Position numbers and translations under genes: made by a program. Below, piece by piece: positions 1 to 5,943 of a stretch of DNA of 33,645 nucleotides. The number at the start of each line of letters is the position of its first letter. Position 1 is the stretch's first letter. Source of the stretch: Oscillospiraceae bacterium (GTDB taxonomy: Bacteria; Bacillota; Clostridia; Oscillospirales; Oscillospiraceae); contig JARIAU010000094.1 in the NCBI GenBank assembly GCA_029257695.1, positions 1 through 33,645 on the forward strand, written 5' to 3'. A model generated the notes under the pieces. It saw nothing but the letters and a program-made list of their open reading frames with translations, was not told the origin of the DNA and did no database searches.

Positions 1-2
1 AC

Positions 3-545
3 CGCTTCGGCACAGCAGTTATGGCGGCGTTTACGGCTGCAGTGAAAATTGACTCCATTGCCTATATGCCGGCACAGGAGTTCGGAAATGCCTTTTCTCT
101 GTATATTTCGCAGAACTACGGAGCCAAAAACCGAGAACGCATCCATCAGGGGATGAAACGGGCCGTGCAGATGTCCATGCTGTTTTGCGTGCTGGTATCT
201 GGAGTGGTGGTTGTCTTGGCTCCATATCTGATGCAGATTTTTATTGCGCCGGAGGAATTGGAAATCATCGCCATCGGGGTCACTTACTTGAGAATAGAAG
301 GGGCCTGCTACGGTGGCATCGGTGTGCTTTTTCTGCTTTACGGCTATTACCGCGGCATTGGAAAACCGGGGATGTCACTGGTGCTCACGGTGGTTTCGCT
401 GGGGACCCGGGTCGTGTTGGCATATGTATTGGCGCCCATTCCTGCCATCGGTGTGATCGGTATTTGGGCAGCGATTCCCATCGGCTGGCTGCTGGCAGAT
501 GGAGTCGGACTTGCTGCCCGTCGTTGGAACAGATTTGCGGTGTAA
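3..545 (+). CDS. MATE family efflux transporter, C-terminal part (5' truncated by window edge)
   Basis: The frame is open from the first base, so the true start lies upstream; about 180 residues are visible. The stretch reading AYMPAQEFGNAFSLYISQNYG is typical of the second half of MATE/NorM/DinF exporters: conserved Q and N in a helix, followed by the loop with NYGA. Several hydrophobic helices follow up to the stop (around MSMLFCVLVSGVVVVLAP, GVLFLLYGYYRG and IPIGWLLADG). MATE proteins are cation-coupled drug or toxin antiporters of the cytoplasmic membrane; the substrate cannot be read from this fragment. A small ORF and a second complete MATE gene follow on the same strand, so this is probably one transcription unit. 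The family call is firm. No terminator is seen after the stop. Confidence 0.85.
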   Translation, partial: RFGTAVMAAFTAAVKIDSIAYMPAQEFGNAFSLYISQNYGAKNRERIHQGMKRAVQMSMLFCVLVSGVVVVLAPYLMQIFIAPEELEIIAIGVTYLRIEGACYGGIGVLFLLYGYYRGIGKPGMSLVLTVVSLGTRVVLAYVLAPIPAIGVIGIWAAIPIGWLLADGVGLAARRWNRFAV

Positions 546-620
546 CAAAAAACGGTGAAACGAGAATGAGTTTGGATGCCGGAGGAAAACTGGAAAGGAT
601 TCGGCTCAAGGGAGAGAATT

Positions 621-857
621 ATGAACCCATTGTATGTGCATTATTCAGCGGGGGAGACCTTGTATGATCAGGTGTTGGGATCGGTGAGTGTCCGCAAGGC
701 CGCAATGGAGATTGTGGAGCAGGGCTGTAAAGCGCAGCACCGCTTTTCGGATATTGTGTTTCATGGATTCACAAACGAGGCGCGAGACCGGCTATGGGAG
801 CTGCTGTTCCACATGGATCGGAATGTTGATACGGCGATAGGCCGAGTGCAAGAGTGA
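621..857 (+). CDS. Hypothetical 78-residue protein between two MATE genes
   Basis: This short ORF starts at an ATG preceded by AAGGGAGAG with good spacing. An in-frame start 45 bases upstream has no better ribosome site. The product is soluble, with no membrane segment or signal peptide. It contains a mixed-charge stretch, EIVEQGCKAQHRF, and an acidic C-terminal helix containing RDRLWELLF. Its stop overlaps the first possible GTG start of the following MATE gene, which suggests translational coupling and supports it being a real gene. I do not recognise the family. It could be a small partner or regulator of the neighbouring exporters, or a remnant; nothing in the sequence decides between these. 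Confidence 0.5.
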   Translation: MNPLYVHYSAGETLYDQVLGSVSVRKAAMEIVEQGCKAQHRFSDIVFHGFTNEARDRLWELLFHMDRNVDTAIGRVQE

Positions 858-868
858 AAGGTGATAGT

Positions 869-2248
869 GTGAAAGAAGAGAAAGCATTTTTGGGAACAGA
901 ACCCATCGGAAAGCTGCTTGTACGGCTGGCCGTTCCCACCGTTGTAGCACAGCTGATCAATATGCTGTATAACATTGTGGATCGCATTTATATTGGTCAT
1001 ATGCCGGGAGATGGCAGCCTTGCGTTGACCGGTGTCGGCATCTGTATGCCGATCCTCATGGTGGTGTCTGCCTTTGCGGCGCTGGTCGGAGCAGGTGGAG
1101 CGCCTCGGGCCTCGATTGCCATGGGAAAGCAGGCGAAGGAGGAGGCAGAACGGATTTTAGGGGGCTGCTTTGCGGTGCAGCTAGTCATTTCGGCGGTGCT
1201 GACGGTAGTTCTGTTGATTTGGGGTGAACCATTTTTGATGGCCTTTGGTGCCAGTTCAGACACCATTTCCTATGCTGTGGATTATCTCAAGCTGTATGCC
1301 TTTGGTACCCTGTTTGTCCAGTTGACGCTGGGGATGAATGCATTTATTACGGCGCAGGGATTTACAAAGGTATCCATGCTGTCTGTGACCATCGGTGCCG
1401 TATCCAATATCCTGTTGGATCCGCTGTTTATTTTTGGGTTCCACATGGGGGTCCGTGGTGCAGCACTGGCCACCATCCTTTCTCAGGCGATTTCCAGTGT
1501 GTGGGTGATGTCCTTTTTGTTGGGCAAGAAAACCCAGCTAAAGCTGAAAAAAGAGTATGTCCGGATTGACCCAAAGGTTGTGCTGCCTTGTCTGGGCTTG
1601 GGTGCGGCTACCTTTATCATGCAGAGCAGTGAGAGCGTCATTTCGGTCTGTTTCAATGCCTCTTTGCAGAGCTATGGAGGCGATGTGGCAGTGGGTGCCA
1701 TGACCATTCTTGCCAGTGTTATGATGTTTGCCATGCTGCCGCTTCAGGGGATTGGTCAGGGGGCGCAGCCCATTGCCAGCTATAATTACGGAGCGGGAAA
1801 TGCACAAAGAGTGAAACGGACCTTTTGGCTGTTGCTGATTTGCAGCTTGACCTATTCTGTGTTGTTCTGGGGAGCGGTGATGCTGTGGCCGGCGCAATTT
1901 GCCCGGATGTTTACACCGGACGAGGAGTTGATCCGATTTACCTCCGGAGCGCTGCGGATCTATGCGGCGGGAATTGGTCTGTTTGGCATCCAAATGGCTT
2001 GTCAGATGATTTTTACCTCGCTTGGAAAGGCGGTGCAGTCCATAGCCGTAGCTGTGGTGCGGAAGTTTGTGCTGTTGCTCCCGTTGATTTATTTGCTGCC
2101 CCATCTGGTGGAGGATCCAACTATGGGGGTTTATCTGGCCGAGCCGGTGTCAGACTTGATTGCAGTGACATTTACTTCCATTCTGTTCTTTTTCCAGTTC
2201 CGCAAGGCCATGGGACAACTGGAATTGAAAAAAACAGATATGGCATAA
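869..2248 (+). CDS. MATE family efflux transporter
   Basis: This is a complete 459-residue MATE antiporter, the usual length for the family. The start chosen is GTG at 869, preceded by AAAGGTG with 5 bases of spacing; an in-frame GTG at 854 overlaps the upstream stop but has a poor ribosome site. The N-terminus reads LGTEPIGKLLVRLAVPTVVA and then LINMLYNIVDRIYIGHM, the classic first-helix pattern of the DinF/VmrA-like branch. A second half begins near residue 240 with LPCLGLGAATFIMQSSES, and the GQGAQPIASYNYGAG motif is present. About twelve hydrophobic helices are visible. It probably exports cationic drugs or metabolites using a Na+ or H+ gradient; the substrate is unknown. A strong terminator follows 5 bases after the stop. 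Confidence 0.9.
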   Translation: MKEEKAFLGTEPIGKLLVRLAVPTVVAQLINMLYNIVDRIYIGHMPGDGSLALTGVGICMPILMVVSAFAALVGAGGAPRASIAMGKQAKEEAERILGGCFAVQLVISAVLTVVLLIWGEPFLMAFGASSDTISYAVDYLKLYAFGTLFVQLTLGMNAFITAQGFTKVSMLSVTIGAVSNILLDPLFIFGFHMGVRGAALATILSQAISSVWVMSFLLGKKTQLKLKKEYVRIDPKVVLPCLGLGAATFIMQSSESVISVCFNASLQSYGGDVAVGAMTILASVMMFAMLPLQGIGQGAQPIASYNYGAGNAQRVKRTFWLLLICSLTYSVLFWGAVMLWPAQFARMFTPDEELIRFTSGALRIYAAGIGLFGIQMACQMIFTSLGKAVQSIAVAVVRKFVLLLPLIYLLPHLVEDPTMGVYLAEPVSDLIAVTFTSILFFFQFRKAMGQLELKKTDMA

Positions 2249-2253
2249 GAGAA

Positions 2254-2287
2254 GATGCAGTTCTCCCAGAGAACTGCATCTTTTTTT
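2254..2287 (+). terminator. Rho-independent terminator after the MATE gene
   Basis: A perfect inverted repeat, GATGCAGTTCTC / GAGAACTGCATC with a three-base loop, is followed by seven T residues. It ends the MATE transcription unit. Confidence 0.9.
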
Positions 2288-2304
2288 AGCAAAGGAAAAG
2301 GTGC

Positions 2305-2334
2305 TTGCCCAAATGGAAGCACATTCGATATAAT
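2305..2334 (+). promoter_or_regulatory. Sigma-A-type promoter for the CCA-adding enzyme gene
   Basis: TTGCCC at 2305-2310 and TATAAT at 2329-2334 are separated by 18 bases. The predicted transcript starts about 20 bases before the ATG at 2360. It lies directly after the upstream terminator. Confidence 0.65.
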
Positions 2335-2359
2335 AATAAGGAAAGCGAGGGAACACGGT

Positions 2360-3628
2360 ATGATCGGACAACCAGACAACACCCGGATTCCGCCGGAGGG
2401 ATTGGCAATGGTTCAGCGGCTGCGGCAGGCGGGCTATGAGGCTTGGTTCGTGGGCGGATGCGTGCGAGATTTATTGATGGGCAACGAACCGCATGATTGG
2501 GACATCTGCACCAACGCGAAACCGGATCAAACCAAAGCGGTATTTGCGGGATGTCGCATCCACGAGACCGGAATCAAGCATGGCACGGTTTTGGTTATGA
2601 GCGGTGATACAGGATACGAAATTACAACTTATCGCACAGAGCAGGGGTATTCGGATCACCGCAGACCGGATGGCGTAGTGTTTATCGAGGCACTTTCCGG
2701 AGATTTGGCCCGGCGGGATTTTACTGTGAATGCAATGGCGTACCATCCGAAGGATGGGGTGATCGATCTGTTCGGTGGACAGAAAGACCTCAAGGCGGGA
2801 GTGATCCGAGCGGTGGGGGATCCGAGTCAGCGCTTTGGAGAGGATGCCCTGCGGATGCTCCGAGCGTTGCGTTTTGCGGGACGCTTTTCCTTTGCGCTGG
2901 AGGCAGAAACGGCACGAGCCATTCATACCAAGCGGAAGGATCTTCGCTTTGTTGCAGAAGAACGCATCTTTTCGGAATGGAAAGAAATCTTGACTGCTCC
3001 GGGCAGTTCGCCGCTGCTTCTGGAATTTGCGGATCTGGTGGAGGAAATTCTGCCGGAGCTTGCTTCGGTATTACAAAGAGCGGAATGGAGCGGCGTGGTA
3101 CAGCGGCTGGGGGCTGTTCCGCCGGATTTGGTGCTGAAGCTGGCTGCGCTGTTTTATGGCACGGAAACCGGACAGAGTAGGGCTGACCATGTGGCACATA
3201 TGGCATTGCTTCGGCTCAAATGCGATAAAAGAACCAGACAGGCGGTAGAAGATGTGCTCCGGCTTCAAGCAGAGGGACTGCCCGGCACTTTGGCGGAGCT
3301 GCGCCATGGTCTTTCCGAGTGGGGAGAAGACACCATGCGGCGGATGCTTATGCTGCGCCGGAGCGTAGTGGCGCGGATGCCGAGTTCACAGCAGAAGGAA
3401 GAACAGGAGCGGTTGGAGCAGGTGGAAGCGTGGATGGAAGAAGCAGTTGCGGGAGACAGCTGTCTGACGGTAGCGCAGCTGGCTCTAAGTGGTGCGGATT
3501 TGCTGGCTTATGGGATACCGGCCGGACCGGAGGTGGGACGGCGGCTGAAACGGGCGTTGGAGGGCGTGTTGGACGGCGTGGTGCCAAACCGGAAGGAAGC
3601 ATTGCTCCGTTATGTATGCGGAGAGTAA
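2360..3628 (+). CDS. cca: CCA tRNA nucleotidyltransferase / poly(A) polymerase family
   Basis: The 422-residue class II nucleotidyltransferase adds or repairs the 3' CCA end of tRNAs. The nucleotidyltransferase fold is clear near the N-terminus: VGGCVRDLLMG at about residues 31-41, followed by the metal-binding D46-W-D48 pair. Further conserved motifs are RRDFTVNAMAYH (about 125), EDALRMLRALRFAGRF (about 155-170) and ERIFSEW (about 190). The C-terminal helical half contains an HD-like region but is poorly conserved. ATG at 2360 was chosen because GAGGG lies upstream and the motif register fits the family; the open frame extends further but overlaps the terminator and promoter. CCA-adding and poly(A)-polymerase activities cannot be separated by sequence alone. 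The tRNA genes here already encode CCA, so a repair role is likely. Confidence 0.92.
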   Translation: MIGQPDNTRIPPEGLAMVQRLRQAGYEAWFVGGCVRDLLMGNEPHDWDICTNAKPDQTKAVFAGCRIHETGIKHGTVLVMSGDTGYEITTYRTEQGYSDHRRPDGVVFIEALSGDLARRDFTVNAMAYHPKDGVIDLFGGQKDLKAGVIRAVGDPSQRFGEDALRMLRALRFAGRFSFALEAETARAIHTKRKDLRFVAEERIFSEWKEILTAPGSSPLLLEFADLVEEILPELASVLQRAEWSGVVQRLGAVPPDLVLKLAALFYGTETGQSRADHVAHMALLRLKCDKRTRQAVEDVLRLQAEGLPGTLAELRHGLSEWGEDTMRRMLMLRRSVVARMPSSQQKEEQERLEQVEAWMEEAVAGDSCLTVAQLALSGADLLAYGIPAGPEVGRRLKRALEGVLDGVVPNRKEALLRYVCGE

Positions 3629-3632
3629 AGGA

Positions 3633-3671
3633 CCAAAGGCTCCGCTTTGTCAAACAAAGCGGAGCCTTTGG
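3633..3671. terminator. Bidirectional terminator-like hairpin between convergent genes
   Basis: A perfect 17-bp stem (CCAAAGGCTCCGCTTTG and its complement) with a five-base loop sits between the stop of the CCA-adding enzyme and the stop of the minus-strand DUF1540 gene. There is no clear T run on the plus strand, and only TCCTTT follows on the minus strand, so it may act mainly as a barrier or 3' stabiliser. Confidence 0.7.
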
Positions 3672-3675
3672 CTGT

Positions 3676-3855
3676 TCAGTGCTTGTTGCAGTGGCATCCA
3701 TCCTGGAAGGAGGCGCACTCGGTGTTGGCACAGCTGTGTGCCTCGCTGGTGCATTTGCCAACTTCGATGGAATCCAGCGTGCAGTAACCTTGGCTGCCGG
3801 CATGGTGAGCGCAGGTCTTAACGGAACAAGCGATTTTGTGATTGATGTGATCCAT
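3676..3855 (-). CDS. DUF1540 domain-containing Cys-rich small protein
   Basis: The gene encodes 59 residues and is preceded by AGGAGGGA, 6 bases before ATG. The product starts MDHINHKIACSVKTCAHH and has eight Cys at positions 10, 15, 25, 35, 42, 47, 54 and 56, many near His or acidic residues, ending in CHCNKH. The C-x4-C and C-x6-C-x4-C-x6-C-x-C spacing, with CxVxxCxHH at the start, matches DUF1540. This Clostridia/Bacilli family of small putative metal-binding proteins has no established role. It has no membrane segment. It stands alone, converging on the CCA-adding enzyme gene. I found no convincing sigma-A promoter upstream on the minus strand. The family call is firm; metal binding is an inference from the Cys/His pattern. 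Confidence 0.88.
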   Translation of the reverse strand: MDHINHKIACSVKTCAHHAGSQGYCTLDSIEVGKCTSEAHSCANTECASFQDGCHCNKH

Positions 3856-4068
3856 GGCGAATCCCTCCTGATTGTTTGCGGCATTGCCGCTTGATTAGAG
3901 TTTGTCCAACGAATGGATTGTTTATACCGGGGCAGAAGAAGCGATGTGGTTTGATTCAAGGCAGGGAAAAGTCGGTCCAAAGATCCTAGGCTGGTGTCTG
4001 CTGCGGGAGAAGTCCGGATTGCGGAGGAAAAGAAAATTCAGAAAAACGAAAAAATATTAAAAAAGCCG

Positions 4069-4097
4069 TTGACATTCTCTTGAAGTCGTGTTATTAT
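4069..4097 (+). promoter_or_regulatory. Promoter of the tRNA operon
   Basis: TTGACA at 4069-4074 and TATTAT at 4092-4097 have a 17-base spacer, followed by the first tRNA gene 23 bases downstream. It is the only consensus promoter seen ahead of the five tRNA genes. Confidence 0.85.
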
Positions 4098-4120
4098 AAC
4101 CGAGCTGGCAATCGAGACAT

Positions 4121-4194
4121 GCGGGTGTAGTTCAATGGTAGAATCCCAGCCTTCCAAGCTGGTCGCGTGGGTTCGATTCCCATCACCCGCTCCA
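4121..4194 (+). tRNA. tRNA-Gly (anticodon TCC)
   Basis: The acceptor stem GCGGGTG/CACCCGC, a D arm, the anticodon loop CTTCCAA (TCC at 4153-4155) and a T arm with GGTTCGATTCC are all visible. The discriminator is T and the CCA end is encoded at 4192-4194. It is the first gene of the tRNA operon. Confidence 0.97.
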
Positions 4195-4197
4195 AAC

Positions 4198-4274
<77 letters not shown>

Positions 4275-4327
4275 TTCTACCCCTTGCAAAAGACTCGTTG
4301 CCACACACGATTCCAGCGAATCCCTAT

Positions 4328-4405
<78 letters not shown>

Positions 4406-4420
4406 TACGAATTAAGGGAA

Positions 4421-4457
4421 AGTCAGAGCGGCTCGCATGAATCGATCTGACTTTTTT
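4421..4457 (+). terminator. Terminator-like hairpin inside the tRNA operon
   Basis: AGTCAGA at 4421-4427 pairs with TCTGACT at 4446-4452, followed by a run of T. The loop is long (18 bases), so it is probably a partial terminator that reduces expression of the last two tRNAs. No clear new promoter follows it. Confidence 0.55.
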
Positions 4458-4474
4458 CCTTATCTTCATTGTTT

Positions 4475-4549
4475 TGGGATGTCGCCAAGCGGTAAGGCAC
4501 AGGACTTTGACTCCTGCACTCGTGGGTTCGAATCCCGCCATCCCAGCCA
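4475..4549 (+). tRNA. tRNA-Gln (anticodon TTG)
   Basis: The acceptor stem TGGGATG/CATCCCA starts with the U-A pair characteristic of tRNA-Gln. The anticodon loop is CTTTGAC (TTG), the discriminator is G and CCA is encoded at 4547-4549. Confidence 0.97.
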
Positions 4550-4578
4550 TCATCTCCGGTGTTATGCCGTTGATATAG

Positions 4579-4654
4579 GATCCATTAGCTCAGCTGGCAG
4601 AGCACCTGCCTTTTAAGCAGGGTGTCCGGAGTTCGAGCCTCCGATGGGTCACCA
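4579..4654 (+). tRNA. tRNA-Lys (anticodon TTT)
   Basis: The stem GATCCAT/ATGGGTC contains one G-U pair. The anticodon loop is CTTTTAA (TTT), the T arm has GAGTTCGAGCC, the discriminator is A and CCA is encoded. It is the last gene of the tRNA operon. Confidence 0.97.
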
Positions 4655-4656
4655 AG

Positions 4657-4694
4657 AAGCCTCGTGACTTATGTCACGGGGCTTTGTTTTTTTG
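4657..4694 (+). terminator. Terminator of the tRNA operon
   Basis: AAGCCTCGTGAC and GTCACGGGGCTT form a 12-bp stem with one G-U pair and a TTAT loop, followed by TGTTTTTTT. Confidence 0.9.
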
Positions 4695-4731
4695 CTTTTA
4701 CTGGAATTGAATGGAAAAGTTGCTGCCTGCG

Positions 4732-4760
4732 TTGACATCCGGATGAGAATGACATACAAT
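4732..4760 (+). promoter_or_regulatory. Promoter of cysK
   Basis: TTGACA at 4732-4737 and TACAAT at 4755-4760 have a 17-base spacer. The predicted leader is under 30 bases, which leaves no room for a T-box or riboswitch. Confidence 0.82.
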
Positions 4761-4793
4761 CGCAGTAGGAATTCGTTGAAACGGAGGATTTTT

Positions 4794-5723
4794 ATGAGTC
4801 GAATTTATTCCGGGGTGGAGTCCTTGATCGGACACACACCGCTGCTTGAATTGAACAAATTGAAGGAGAAATATCAGTTGCGGGCTCGCATTCTGGCCAA
4901 GTTGGAGTCGTTTAATCCGGCTGGATCGGCCAAAGATCGTGTGGCCTATTCCATGATTCTGGACGGAGAGAACCGGGGAGTGCTGAAGCCCGGCTCGGTG
5001 ATCATTGAGCCGACTTCCGGTAATACTGGCATCGGTCTGGCTGCGGTGGGTGCCAGTCGGGGGTATCGGGTGATTATTGTCATGCCGGACAGCATGAGTG
5101 TGGAGCGCCAACAACTGATGAAGGCATATGGAGCCGAGTTGGAGCTGACGCCCGGAGCCTTGGGTATGGCCGGAGCGATTGCCCGAGCCGAAGAGTTGGC
5201 TCGGGAGATCCCGGGCGCCTTTTTGGCAGGTCAGTTTGAAAATCCCGCCAACGCACAGGCCCATTATCGCACCACCGGCCCGGAAATCTGGGAGGACACC
5301 GATGGGGAAGTAGATCTGTTTGTGGCGGGCGTTGGCACCGGCGGTACCATCACCGGAGCAGGCCGTTACCTCAAGGAGCAGAAGCCGGAACTGCGTGTGG
5401 TGGCCGTAGAACCGGCAAATTCACCTTACTTGAGCCGTGGTGTGGCCGGAAAACACAAAATTCAGGGCATAGGAGCAGGATTTGTGCCTAAGGTGTTGGA
5501 CACTCGGATTTATGATGAGATTTTAACGGTAGAAGATGCGGCAGCCCTTGGCATGGGAAAGGAAATGGGACGGACCGAAGGAGTTTTGGTTGGCATTTCC
5601 TCGGGTGCTGCTTTGTGGGCTGCCCTCGAATTGGCGAAGCGTCCGGAAAACGAGGGAAAAACCATCGTCGTTTTGCTGCCGGATACAGGAGATCATTATC
5701 TTTCAACGGAGTTGTTTGATTAA
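4794..5723 (+). CDS. cysK: Cysteine synthase (O-acetylserine sulfhydrylase)
   Basis: The 309-residue PLP enzyme makes cysteine and acetate from O-acetylserine and sulfide in the cytoplasm. The PLP lysine is K47 in NPAGSAKDR; most family members have V where A46 stands. The substrate loop PTSGNTGIGLA (about residues 81-91) and the phosphate-binding glycine loop GVGTGGTITG (about 179-188) are present. The C-terminal SSGAA and LLPDTGDHYLSTELF motifs complete the fold, and the length matches CysK rather than CysM. ATG at 4794 has GGAGG seven bases upstream; the frame is open further upstream but that part overlaps the tRNA terminator and the promoter. It is monocistronic, with its own promoter and a hairpin after the stop. 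Confidence 0.96.
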   Translation: MSRIYSGVESLIGHTPLLELNKLKEKYQLRARILAKLESFNPAGSAKDRVAYSMILDGENRGVLKPGSVIIEPTSGNTGIGLAAVGASRGYRVIIVMPDSMSVERQQLMKAYGAELELTPGALGMAGAIARAEELAREIPGAFLAGQFENPANAQAHYRTTGPEIWEDTDGEVDLFVAGVGTGGTITGAGRYLKEQKPELRVVAVEPANSPYLSRGVAGKHKIQGIGAGFVPKVLDTRIYDEILTVEDAAALGMGKEMGRTEGVLVGISSGAALWAALELAKRPENEGKTIVVLLPDTGDHYLSTELFD

Positions 5724-5753
5724 ATCTGTTCCAGAACGAATGCAGAATCGAAA

Positions 5754-5801
5754 CCGGAGATGGTGTCGGAAAGTATGACCGATGCTGTCTCCGGCCCTTT
5801 T
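5754..5801 (+). terminator. Terminator after cysK
   Basis: A long imperfect stem forms from CCGGAGA paired with TCTCCGG, continuing inward with GGTGTCGG against CCGATGCT including G-U pairs. CCCTTTTCT follows. Confidence 0.7.
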
Positions 5802-5841
5802 CTGTGTGCAGGGCGAAAAAAGGGGAAAAATGGGAAAAGGC

Positions 5842-5871
5842 ATGACAATCAGAAAATAGACATGGTATAAT
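5842..5871 (+). promoter_or_regulatory. Promoter of the autolysin-like gene
   Basis: ATGACA at 5842-5847 and TATAAT at 5866-5871 have an 18-base spacer. The predicted leader before the ATG at 5944 is about 65 bases. Confidence 0.65.
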
Positions 5872-5943
5872 ATGCGATGGAATGCAGTTGTGTTCCGTAG
5901 TTTGATGTTTCAGGATGCGTCATACATACAGGGGAGATCAAAG

